From positions 992,001-1,056,000 of the forward strand of contig JANHCV010000003.1 in the NCBI GenBank assembly GCA_025594325.1: 64,000 nucleotides of DNA, in the 5' to 3' direction. This DNA is from Blastocladiella emersonii ATCC 22665 (lineage: Eukaryota > Blastocladiomycota > Blastocladiomycetes > Blastocladiales > Blastocladiaceae). Below, piece after piece: positions 23,554 to 33,720 of the stretch (positions within the stretch are counted from its first letter, which is position 1; every line of letters starts with the position of its first letter). Made by a program: the position numbers and the translations under genes. The notes under the pieces were generated by a model that worked only from the letters and a program-made list of their open reading frames with translations, was not told the DNA's origin and did not search any database.

Positions 23554-23623
23554 GGTGATGCGGGGCAGAAGGGAAGGCGCGAAGCGAGGCGCCCGCTTCA
23601 AAGGTGAGCGGTTTACCTGCCAA

Positions 23624-24174
23624 TCACGTCACGCGAGTGGCGGAACCCGCTCCGTTGAGAGTGGCGATCCTTCGCGCCGAGCAACTGGCACTCGCTCGTA
23701 GCGGCTCACATGAACGAATGAAGCGAATGGACTCTATGCAACGCGTCATGCACTCTGGGAAGTAGGACTTGGTCCAGCTTGGGGCCTGAGAAACCTGGGT
23801 TTTGTCGCACATCTTGATCCGCCGGTTCAGCATCTTTAAAACGTCGCCGATGGACTCGAACATGGTTTCCAGCTCGGCCCGGCAGAGCGTCGCAAGTAAC
23901 TTGGCATCGTGGTGGATTGGAAGCGATTGCTGAGCTCCGGCAACCTTTTGGGCTCCTTTTGCCTCCTTGGCATGTGACGTTGCCCATGATCTTCCCCAAT
24001 AATTGCTTCGTGGTTGTCGATGGCGACAAGGAGCTTGAACCGGTACGGAGAACCAGAGCCCGCTTGAGGCGTCAAAGGCTTGGCGCGAGTAATGCATGTC
24101 GCCACTTCGTGAGCAATCCTTCGGGCAGCCTTCCCATCAAGCTCATTTCCGGTTCCGCTTGCGCGAGGGCGCAT
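23624..24174 (-). pseudogene. Small helical protein family, frame-split copy
   Basis: From the ATG at 24174 one frame reads MRPRASGTGNELDGKAARRI and on to about KLLVAIDNHEAI. Another frame then carries protein-like sequence (LCRAELETMFESIGDVLKML, NRRIKMCDK, a Trp, then TRCIESIRFI). The second half has the same helix-Trp-helix order as the intact protein at 18463. The frames differ by one base near 24000. A short undetected intron is possible, but I found no convincing GT-AG pair, so I call it a broken or unresolved gene. Confidence 0.35.
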
Positions 24175-26343
24175 GTTTGACTGACGGCTCGGTCAACCGT
24201 ATAAATGGAGCAATTCGACCTTTTCTCGAGCCGTGGCTGATTACTCTTGATGCATTCATCCTCACAAGGCTCTCGCATTGCCATGTGTTCGTGGCTGGAC
24301 CGTCCCAGTGAGTCCTGCGGGCCGTGCAACTTCCACTCATGTCAGTCCTCATCTTATTTATTCACTCAGCGCTGTTAGAAGCGGACTCGGATCTGAAATG
24401 CATCCAGATCATCGTATAACCAGCAACTTTCGCCGTTGAACCAACAATTCTCCAGCGAGTTACTGACTCAACTTGAAATTATTACACGCTTAGCCGCATG
24501 TCATTGAAGTAGCTGAAGGCTCAATGCGTCATTCGTCCCGCCTCACGCTCGCCGAGGCGAGCGTGATCGACAGATTGATCGAGTGGCGCAACGCGAGGTG
24601 CCGCTCGCGTGACGCGATGCGCCAACCGGTCGAGGTCCCTCCACGCTCCGTGGCTCCGTATCCACGCCTAGATAACCAAGGTTCCTCAACGAAACCAAAC
24701 TTTCGGCATGGAGCGTAAAGTGCGCCCCCTCGTTCTGCATCGGGGGCTTACGGTCATCAAAGCTCAACCTTGCATGCCGACTCACGCTCACCAGTCCGAG
24801 CTTCGTCCCTGCACCGACACAAGTGAGGAGAACCGGATAATCGAGCATTGAGCGTCGCGGACGCAATGATATTGGTTTGAACTTCAAGATGAACAGATTT
24901 GTTGCAAACCTGTACTTGATTTTGAACTTGCACACGCGCAAATCGCATACTCGATGGCGGCGCTGAGCCGGACGACCAAACTTCGCCGAGTGCTTGAGAG
25001 CGGCTAGAATTTGCAGCGGTTAGTCGTCCATCGTCCAATTTATGCTTAAATTCCCACACTAACCAGGTCCTATGATCGTCTGCTCGTCCGAGCCGTGTCA
25101 CTGTTGCGGCGGACGCGTAAAGCGCTGCAAAACTCGCACCTGCCGGGACCGTGAAGCTTGATCGAGTCGGCGTCAGGCCGAGTTGTGCGCGTGTGGAGCA
25201 ATCAATGACGAGTTGGAGTACGCGTCCGGGCAGCCACGTAAGCGGCATGGCGTCGATGGAAAGCTCGAGCAGAAGTGGACTGAGAAGCTGAGTGTCGCGA
25301 TCGTGACGAGTTGATGTCCGAAGCCACGACCAGCAGTTACTGAAGCTTAGTAGAGTGCAGCTCAAGTGCGATCCATGCCAGCTGCCGTGAGTGTGACACG
25401 CTGTATGAAGTTGCGGGGCGTGGAATCAAGGAGAGATCCCATTGCTGAAGACCAGCATGAGCTTTCGGCGATTCCGATAGATCCGCGACCCGCTGATCTG
25501 CCCGCTGATGGCCAAGTCGAGCAAGTATCGAGTGGCGAACCAGGCGTTCAACGGCAAGAGCTCCGGGAGCTGCTAAGGAAACCTTGTTCCAGCGTCGACG
25601 GCATGTTCAGCGAGCTTTCAGATCAGCGGCAGCGATGAGCTCGAATCGCATCTCGCGTTGAAGTGCACTTGGACGCGCGAATCAAAGAGGACGCGAGGCC
25701 GACACTGACACATTTTTAGCGAGTTACCGGTCACGGACGAACCGTTGCACCGGCCGCGAGCTGGACGCGCTCCCCAGATCATGGTCGAGCCCAAAGATCG
25801 GCTCTCGTGACAGCGATGAAGAGGCTGCAGCTTCGAAAACGAGCGGGGCAGCGGCAACCGAGTCGGGCGAAGCAAGATGTTGAGCAGCAAGTCTGCTCTG
25901 CGTAACGCAAGAAGGTGATTCAGGGCGGGCGGGGCCGATGACTGCGGAGGCGACCGTCGTGGCTCTCATCGAGTTGCGCATGTTTCCATCAGTGTGTTGC
26001 ATGAAGTTCATTGTGGTTTTATGAGGTGCAGTGGTGGTTGACGAGCAACGAGAGGAGCGGACCACCCGAGGAACGCGAGCGAGCTGCAACGTGATGTTCG
26101 AGGGGCCAAAGTAGCAACATACGCCGATCAAGGCCAAACTAGCAACTCAGAAACACCATGGTGGTTGCGCAGGAACACGAACTGTATTGAGTGGGGCAGG
26201 AACAGGGGGGAACACGCGCTCCAGGTATACACAGCACAGCTCGTCCTCTGACGACAGCGCGAACCACGCCGCCGCGGCGCGCACGAGATCGGGAGAAAAA
26301 CTTGAGCGAGCATGAGCGGCGATAGTCGGGGTCGAGAAGGCGC
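24175..26343. other. Island 2: relaxed-composition region with unresolved minus-strand coding traces
   Basis: GC content is visibly lower here than in the flanking genes. On the minus strand, 25248-24757 is an open frame from an ATG (163 residues) with natural-looking sequence (PLTWLPGRVLQLVIDCSTRA), and another frame from about 25600 to 25345 reads LVRHSILARLGHQRADQRVA and on. They do not join into a clear gene model. No domain is recognised. The rest shows nothing I can support. Confidence 0.3.
24757..25248 (-). CDS. Hypothetical protein in island 2
   Basis: 163-residue open frame from the ATG at 25248. It starts MPLTWLPGRVLQLVIDCSTR, then alternates hydrophobic and polar residues (FAALYASAATVTRLGRADDH). 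The latter part is richer in Ser and Ala and may be out of frame. No family is recognised, and the protein-like start weakly recalls an F-box helix. It may be one exon of a larger broken gene. Confidence 0.25.
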   Translation of the reverse strand: MPLTWLPGRVLQLVIDCSTRAQLGLTPTRSSFTVPAGASFAALYASAATVTRLGRADDHRTWLVWEFKHKLDDGRLTAANSSRSQALGEVWSSGSAPPSSMRFARVQVQNQVQVCNKSVHLEVQTNIIASATLNARLSGSPHLCRCRDEARTGERESACKVEL

Positions 26344-26673
26344 TTAGTCGAAGAGACCGAAGCCCATGTCGTCGTCCTCCTCCGACTCGGGCTCGGGCTC
26401 GGCCTCGGCGGCGGCGGGGGCGGCGGCACCACCGGCAGCGGGGGCACCGGCAGCGGCGACGGCGGCGCCACCAGCGGGGACCGAGGCGAGCTTGGTCTGG
26501 CCCTCGGCGATCACGTCCTCGACCGACTTGCCGGCGAGCTCGGACACGACCTTCTCGAGCTGCTCGACGTCGGCGTCGATGCCGACCGACGACAGGATGG
26601 CGGTGATGTCGGCGACCGAGGGGGCGGCGTTGCCACCGAGGACGGCGAGGAGGTAGGCAGCGATGTGCTTCAT
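26344..26673 (-). CDS. RPP2: 60S acidic ribosomal protein P2
   Basis: 109 residues, the usual P2 length, single exon. The start [15 protein letters not shown], the middle [21 protein letters not shown], an Ala/Gly/Pro hinge and the C-terminal [12 protein letters not shown] are all diagnostic of the eukaryotic P-stalk protein. The tail recruits elongation factors to the GTPase centre. The ATG at 26673 is certain. A CACGTG lies about 245 bases upstream (26919-26924). Confidence 0.97.
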   Translation of the reverse strand: MKHIAAYLLAVLGGNAAPSVADITAILSSVGIDADVEQLEKVVSELAGKSVEDVIAEGQTKLASVPAGGAAVAAAGAPAAGGAAAPAAAEAEPEPESEEDDDMGFGLFD

Positions 26674-27037
26674 GGTAACTACGAGGCGGGACGAGGGTGG
26701 CGGGTCAGCACGACGGGCCCGAGGACGCGCGCGCGAAATCGAGTGCGGGGAGCCGTACAGAAAGGAACAGGGGGAAGGGGGGGTGAAAGATTCCGCAACA
26801 ATTTAAGCCTTGAAAGACGCGCCGGGGAATAGGGAGCAGAAGAGAGTGCGCCGCGGCGGCCAAGTTGGTCGGGGGGCGAGCGCGGGTCGGCGTTTCGCTG
26901 CCGCCAAGCTGTTTGCGTCACGTGCGCCGTTGCCACCCCGCGTCTTCGCCATCTCCCGTTACACGATCCCTAATGTATGAATGAATCTAGAGCAGGGGGG
27001 TATTGATTGACACCGCGACAGCGCGCCGAGCCCACCA
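26674..27037. other. P2 promoter and SSUH2-like 3' flank
   Basis: 364 bases without a gene. Contains a CACGTG at 26919-26924 and a weakly A/T-rich TTTAAG near 26803 that could be a core promoter element for P2. Confidence 0.4.
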
Positions 27038-28728
27038 TCACCGGGCCATCTCCTGGGACTCGTAGGTGAGCCATGGCGCGACGTGGCGGTTGGACTTGAC
27101 CTTGATGACCATGCGGTCGCGCCCGTCGCGCGACGACCCGACGACAAGCCAGCGGCGGCGCTTGGCGCGGGCGAGAGGCCAGAAGGCGGGCCGCTCGACG
27201 TAGATGGCCTCGACGATCGGGTAGACGGAGGTGCGGCACTGGAAGTGGCGGATGACCTGCGACTCGCGCACGATGCCGCGGATCTGGATGTTGAGGAACT
27301 TGAAGAAGGCCGCGAGGTCCGTCGGCAGCGGGTGCGGCAGCGCCGCGAGCGCCGGGTCGTGGATGTCGTCCACCGACAGCAGCGGCCGGCACATGCGCAG
27401 CATAGTCTCGGTCAGCGGGTACCCGTTCGTGTCAATGACCTTGACGCTGGTGATGTTCCAGATGCACCGCAGCAGCAGGAACACGCGCAGGTACCCGAGC
27501 CCGCAGCACACGTCGCACGCGACCTGCTGCGCGTTCTGGCACGTCACGCACACGACGCGGCTGGTCCGCCGGTGGCACGCCGCGCACCGGACCCCCGCCG
27601 CGTCGACGCCGCGCCCGTTGCAGCCGCCGCACACGGCGGGCAGGCCGTGGCACGTCGGACACGCCATGAGCCGCGTCCCGCGGCAGTCGAGGCAGGTGCG
27701 GTACACGGCCGACTGAGGCTACACGGGCGTGCGTGCGCGCGCGCATGTCAGTCTCGCTCTTAGACCGCGATCATACGAGGCGAGAGCGTACCACTTCGAC
27801 CGAGATCTCGTACGGGTACGTCATGTCGTCGGGCAGGAGGTGGTCGACGTGGATATCCCACGGCTCGGGCGGCGGGCTCACGTTGACGTTGACGGGGGCG
27901 TCGACGTAGCGTGCAATCTCGGGGGTGACGACGAGCGGCTGCGTGCACCACGAGAGCCGGCGGTCCTCGACAATGAACTTGGCGGTGCCGACAAAGGCGT
28001 GGCTGATCAGGCACTTGGAGTACTGGCGCTTGTTGACGCCGTGGTCCTCGGCGAGCAGCTGCACCACCGACAGGATGCTGTTGCCCGTCAGGTCGTCAGC
28101 GGTGCTGTGCTGCGTGCCGGGCACCTTGGCCGCGAGCGCCGCGGCGGCCGCCTGCGCCTGCAGCGACGCGGTACTGGCAAAGTAGTCGTCGCCATCGCCG
28201 TCGCCGTCCACGAGGTAATCGTCATCGGCCGTGTTGGCCCGGCTGCGGCCCACGACGGGCGTGCCGGCAATCTCGCTGGCGCCGAGCGCGCTGTCGAGCG
28301 GGCCGAGCAGCGACGGCGACGGCGGGCCGATGATGCGCGAGGAGCGGTTGAGGTTGTGGGCGGGCAGCGGGATGGCGCCGGCGGACCGCGGCGCGTGGCC
28401 GAGGATCAGCGACTTGTTCCGGCGCAGGACGTGCGCGTCGTCGCCGTCCACGTCGTCCTCGACGGGCCGCAGCGGCTCGCCCGCGCGCCGCACCGACAGC
28501 GAGCGCAGGACGCGGTGCGTGATGTCGACGCGTGGCGGGACCGTGATTTCTACGAGGCCATCACAGGGGCGATCAGCGAGGGAACGGCGGGTCGGCCGGT
28601 CGTGCGCGCGAAGACAGCGTACCGCGGTTGAGCTTGGCGCCCTCGTAGCCGCGAAAGTGCGGGAGCGAGAGCCGCTGCAGCGTCACGGCGTGTGGCGGGA
28701 GGAGGATGGGCTGTACGACGGTCGCCAT
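27038..28728 (-). CDS. SSUH2-like protein with DnaJ-type cysteine repeats
   Basis: Exons 28728-28623, 28549-27792 and 27718-27038 give 514 residues. After a low-complexity N-terminus, a block (KRQYSKCLISHAFVGTAKFI) and a PPPEPWDIHVDHLLPDDM segment lead into PQSAVYRTCLDCRGTRLMAC (formed by the exon 2-3 join). Then come repeated CxxC(x)G motifs (CPTCHG, CGGCNGRG, CAACHRR, CDVCCGLG), followed by a C-terminal beta-rich domain. This order (W-I-V block, P-T/S-x-x-V-x-x-C-x-x-C-x-G repeats, C-terminal domain) matches SSU-2 homologue proteins. Their biochemical role is poorly known. A DnaJ-like zinc-binding chaperone relative is the alternative. It is divergent from the copine gene. Confidence 0.6.
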
Positions 28729-29282
28729 GGCGCGAGGTTGACGATGGGGTCGGGCGGAGCGACGGCGGGGGCCGCGGGGGCGGGCAGATGCACCAAGTCG
28801 GCGAGGACAGATCGGCGGTCCCGACGTGTTCTCGGCGAGCTCGAGACGGGCAAGCGCGGTCCGGGAGCGGGGCACGGGGCGGGCAGGCGGCACGCGACGA
28901 GCGGAGAAGGTTGACGCGGCGCACAGCTGTGGTGGCGCAGGCGGCGGGGTCGGGTGGCGGGTCGGCGCACAGGTTGACGCCGGGAGAGGGAGGAGAGACG
29001 ACGGCCCCCTCCCCCGCGCCTGACGGCGGCCGCGACGACGGGCGTCGTGCCGAGTGGGCCAGCCGGGCCGGCGGCTACCGGATGAAGTTTGCACGCAGTT
29101 GTTTCATACTTGGCCGCGCTGTGACGAGCCGCAGCCACTTCTTCCGCAGCGTCACTGTGGCACGGCGACCGGCGCGACCACGCGACGCGTCGGCTGCCGT
29201 GTGGTCGCTCGCTCGCCGTTTGCGCGTCCCTCCCGCTCTCTCCTCGCCTCCACAACAATACTTAGATGGACGTCCATGTAAC
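28729..29282. promoter_or_regulatory. Divergent promoter region, SSUH2-like / copine
   Basis: 554 bases between two divergent start codons. No gene or clear TATA box seen; plus-strand C/T enrichment near 29200-29260 is consistent with a transcription start for the copine gene. Confidence 0.4.
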
Positions 29283-31609
29283 ATGCTGATCCAGGTCGAC
29301 CTCTTCTTCGCGTGCAAGGACCTGGTCGGGAACGGGCTCGGGTACAAGGTGGGGGCGACTGTGACCGTGACGGGTTCCCGCCGCAACGCTGACGCTGGCG
29401 CCGGCCCACAGTGTAACCCGGTGATCCTGCTGTACCTCGTCCCGCAGGAGGGCGTGCCGGTCCTGCTGGGCCGCACCGAGCGGATCGAGTGCGTACGCGC
29501 GCCGTGAGTGTCCGCGGCGGCGGCCGGCAAGCTCACCGATCGCGGCCCCCTGCCGTTTCTAGGGCGTCGACGCACCCCATGTTCACCACGCCCATCATGG
29601 TCGACTACTCGTTCGAGTCGACCCAGCTGCTGCGCGTCGTCGTGTACGTCTTCCCCCCAGTCACGCGCGCGTGTGTACTGCACCTGAACACCGCGCCCGA
29701 AGTCTAGACGCGCCGAGCGAGGCCACCGTTGACGGATACACGCTCCAGCACGTCCTAGGCGAGAAGGTTCGTCCCTCGCTCTCCCTCTCGGACGCGTCCC
29801 TCACCCACCGATCCCTCCCGTCACCAGGACTTTGCGTTCGGCGAGATGTTGCGCGCCGACTCGGGCATCTTCACCGTCAAGCCGGCCAAGCAGGGTCGCG
29901 CCGTTGGCCAGGTCGCCATCACCCCGGTCCCGCGCATCAACAGCGAGTCGCTGCAGTACGTCTCGAGTACCCGCCGTCGTGACCATGGACTCACGCGCCT
30001 GACTCGGTGTGTAGCCTCACGCTTGCCGGCGAGAAGCTCGACAAGAAGGGTGCGCGCTTCGTCTCCGCTCATGCGATAGCGATGCTGATGCTGATCCCGC
30101 CCGTCGAGCAGACTTCTTTGGCTCCTCGGACCCGTACTTTGTCGTGTACCGCCTGCTCGACAACGGGGAGAAGCACGAGGTGTACCGCAGCGAGACCATC
30201 ATGAACAACATCAACCCGACGTGGGACCCCGTCAAGCTCCCGCTCTCGCACCTCGTCAACGTGTCCGACCCGAGTACGCGCGTGCCCGCCATCCGTCCGT
30301 TGCCGTCTCACTCATCCGCCGCATCTATGCAGAGCACCTCGAGCGGTCCATCTGCATCACCGTCTTCGACTGGGACCGCGACACCGAGGACGACATCATT
30401 GGGTCGACCACGGTGCGCCTCGCCGCGCTCGTGTCGGGCGCCGCCTTCAGCCTCATCAACCACAAGAAGCTGCACAAGTCGCGCTACGAGAACTCGGGCA
30501 AGCTGTACGTCCGCCGCGCCGACACCGTCCGCGACTACAGCTTCACCGACTACCTGCGCGGCGGCGCCGAGATCTCGGTCGACGTCGCCATTGACTTTTC
30601 GTGTACGCTTCCTACGCGCTCGCGGACCATGGCCGGAGGCTGACTTTAAACGCGTCTAGCGCACAACGGCGGCGGTGGCGGCGCGGCGTCGCCCCACGAA
30701 CTCGACCCATCCGGCGCCTTCAACGACTACGAGCGCGCGCTCGACGCCGTCCTCACGGTCCTGCAGCCGTACGACGCTGACCAGCACATCCCCGTCTACG
30801 GGTTCGGCGCTACCATGCCCGGGTTCGCGCTCGACCGCAGCGACGACTTTCACGCGTCGGGCGACGCGAGCTCGGTACTCTTCGCGATCTCTGTCGATCC
30901 GCAAACTCGCTCACCACTTACACGACCTGCGCGACCTAGCCGTACGTGACGGGCAAACCCGAAGTCCTCGCCGCGTACCGACACGCCGCCAAGCTCGCGT
31001 CGCCGCTGCCCACGGCGCACCTCGCGTACGCCTTCTCCCACCACCACCATCCCCCTCCTCGCCCGCTCACCCCATCATCCTCTTCACAGCCCGATCATCA
31101 GCAAGTTCAGCTACACGCTCGAGACAACGCGCGCGTCGTCCCCGCTCGCGTACCACATCCTGCTGATCCTGACACAGGGCGCCGTGGCCGACGTGGACGC
31201 GATCGCGGCCGCGGTCCGCCACACCGCCGCCGCGAACCTCCCGCTCAGCGTCGTCGTCGTTGGCGTCGGGAACGGCGAGTTCGCGGACCTGCAGCGTCTC
31301 GACGCGACGCTGGTCCCGCGCGAGGTTGAGCCGGTGGCCGCGGACAAGAAGAAGTCGAAGAATAAGGAGGACAAGGCCGACGGCGACAACGCGGCCGCGG
31401 TCGCGCGCGACATCTTCCACTTTGTCCGGTTCAACGAGTTCGCGGGCCGCGACCGGAGCGAGCTCCTGACGCGCGGTACGTTTGCTTTTGCACTTAAACG
31501 ACAAGGAACCTGACATACGCGCGCGTGTGTAGAGCTCCTTCGCCAGATCCCGTCGCAGGTCGTCGACTACTTCCAGCGCGCGGGCGTGGTGCCGAACATC
31601 ATCGAGTGA
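29283..31609 (+). CDS. Copine (C2-C2-vWA calcium-dependent membrane-binding protein)
   Basis: About ten short exons; ATG at 29283, TGA at 31607. The first C2 domain starts LIQVDLFFACKDLVG and includes RTERIEC and a FTTPIMVDYSFESTQLLRVV block. The second C2 lies at about 30125-30480 (YFVVYRLLDNGEKHEVYR, ICITVFDWDRDTEDDIIG). A copine vWA domain follows: EISVDVAIDFS, FNDYERALDAVLTVLQPYD, IPVYGFGA, then SYTLETTRASSPLAYHILLI and IFHFVRFNEF. Copines bind acidic membranes when calcium rises. Most introns are clear (for example 31480-31531), but the join after exon 2 near 29640-29707 does not keep frame with canonical GT-AG signals. Exact exon ends there are uncertain. Convergent with SF1, 44 bases apart. 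Confidence 0.85.
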
Positions 31610-31653
31610 GCGTTGCAAATATATGTCCATCGTAGCGATCCCCGCGCGACACA

Positions 31654-33225
31654 TCAGTAGTACCCTGCCGCGCCGCCCGCTCCCGCCCCCGCGCCCGCTC
31701 CGGCACCGGCACCGGCGCCGCCCTGCTGCTGCTGCTGCTGCTGCTGTTGCTGCTGCTGGTACGCCTGGAGGTAGTACTGGTAGTAGGCCGCGTACTCGGC
31801 GGATCCGGGCGCTGGTGCCGCGCGCGCTGCCGCTGCCGGGTCGGCAGGCTGCTGCATGGCCGCGGCAGCGTACGCCGCGTACGGGTCCGACGACACGGCG
31901 GCGGCGACGGGGGCAACCGATTCCGCGGCGGCCCATGGCGCCGCTCCTCCCGCTGCCACCGCACCCGGACCGTTGTCGTAGCCGTCGTGGTAGCTGTTGC
32001 CGCGCGACGGGTAGTCGCGGTCGCGGTCACCGCGGTCACCGCGGTCACCGCGGTCGCGGTCGCCGCCGCGGCGGTCGTCGTACCGGTCACGGCTGTCGAA
32101 GCGGTCGCGCCCACGGTCGCGGTCACGGTCGTCAAAACCGCCGCCGCCGCCGCCGCGCGACGCGGTGCCCGCGGCCCATGGTGGGATCGCGTCGCCGCCG
32201 CCCGGCGCACCGCCGCCCGCGGACATGGGCGCGAACGCCATGCGCGGGCCGGGACCCGCCCCACCGGCACCACCGCGGGCCCAGGGCGCCGCGCCGCCGG
32301 CCCCGGCGAACCCGGCCGAGGGACCGCCCGCCGCACTGCCGCTGGGCTGGATCGACGCGGGGTCAGCGCCGAGCTCGGCCATGAGACTCGCGTACTCGGC
32401 GTCGAGCTTGTTCTCGCGCTCGCGGACCTCGGCCATGGCCTCGGGGTTGTTGCGGGCCATGCAGTCGCGGGCCATGTGACCGGCGTTGCCGCAGATGCGG
32501 CAGATGATGTTGTTGGTGTAGTTGGCGCGCTCGGGGCAGTTGTAGCGCTTGTGGCCGATGCCGCCGCAGTTCTGGCACACCTGGTTCTCGTCGTCGCGCA
32601 GGGTGCCGTTGAGGGCGGCGAGGTCGCGCAGCTGCTTGCGCTTGAGCTCGTTCTCGGCCTCGGGGACCGTGGAGGCCGTCTCGATGATCTTGTTGACGAG
32701 CGCCACGCCGGCCTTGACCTTGGCCTCGGTGTCGGCGGTGATGAGGCAGTGCAGGTCCTCCTCCTGGTTCTGGTACGAGGTGGGCGCGCCCTTGCCCTCC
32801 TTGACGGACCCCTTGCCGCGGATCGCGATCTTGGCCAGCGAGTCGGCCTCCATCTGCTTGAGCGTCGACCCGCGCGGGCCGAGCAGCAGGCCAATGAAGT
32901 TGATGTCCGGGAACTCGCGCACGGGGATGTAGATCTTCTCCGTGAGGCGCGACGGGCGCTTGTACTCGGCGGGCGGCCGGTACGTCGGCTCCAGCGTCGT
33001 CATCATCGACACGAGCTTGTGGCGCTCGTCCTCGAGCTTCTTGCGGTACCGGTACTCGCGCGTGTTGACGCGCTTGCCGTCGGCCCCGTAGAAGGGCTCG
33101 GGCGACGGCGACCGCTCGGGCGTCGGCGGAATGTAGTCGCTGGTGCGCAGCAGCCGGCCGATCTCGTCGATGCGGATGTGGACTAGACGGCGGTGGGAGG
33201 TTAAGCGGCGGCGTCGGTGCAGGAA

Positions 33226-33260
<35 letters not shown>

Positions 33261-33508
33261 ACGTACACGCGGCGAGCGCAATCTGGTGGTTGGAGAGCGG
33301 CTCGACGTTGATGGTGCCCGGGAGCCCGAGCTGGGCCTGGCGGCCCCACCACGTCGGGCGCCGGCGCACGGGCTGGCGGCCGCGGTCTAGATGCGTGCGG
33401 GGGAACGGTGGGCGGGCGGTTAGAGAGGGAGGCAGGGCGGCGGTGAAGCAGGTCGTGATCCTCACCTTCGCCGGTTCCGCCGAATGCCGGCATGGTCGAA
33501 GCGCTCAT
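31654..33508 (-). CDS. SF1: Splicing factor 1 / branchpoint-binding protein
   Basis: SF1/BBP recognises the intron branch site in the early spliceosome. Exons 33508-33466, 33386-33267 and 33182-31654 give 563 residues. Order: N-terminal region with RRRPTWW, helix hairpin (IDEIGRLLRTSDYIPPTPER, including the SPSP motif bound by U2AF), KH domain (KIYIPVREFPDINFIG, LLLGPRGSTLKQME; about 130-230), QUA2 helix, and two CCHC zinc knuckles (CQNCGGIGHKRYNC and CRICGNAGHMARDC; about 252-300). The C-terminus is rich in Gly, Ala, Pro and Arg-Asp, with a 12-Gln run. Intron 2 (84 bases) contains a GAC/GTC microsatellite and no in-frame stop. Confidence 0.96.
31725..31761 (+). repeat. CTG/CAG microsatellite (poly-Gln in SF1)
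   Basis: About twelve CTG units with one CTT/TTG interruption on the plus strand; on the minus strand they encode the poly-glutamine run near the SF1 C-terminus. Confidence 0.85.
33228..33258 (+). repeat. (GAC)n microsatellite inside SF1 intron 2
   Basis: Ten uninterrupted GAC/CGA units lie wholly within the second SF1 intron, between its donor at 33266 and the branch region. If retained, the transcript would encode a poly-Val run. Confidence 0.85.
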
Positions 33509-33720
33509 TGCAGCGAGTGTGGTTCGTTGAGAGAGCAGGGATGGCTGCCCGAGGTGCTGAAGGGGGGAGCGCAGCAGCGGCCGCCGCGGCGCGCGAACGA
33601 CCCGGCGCGGCGCGACTCGCTCATCCGCGGCGTCAGGTGACGCATCCGCATGGGTTCCAGCATGGCGCGAATGGCGCGCGGATGGTACAGGAAAGGTATA
33701 GTATATCATCCCATCGTGTC

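Noticed and set aside
33653-33720. Possible extra C-terminal exon of SRC1
   Set aside because: The SRC1 frame ends cleanly after the winged-helix domain at 33721, the expected family end point.
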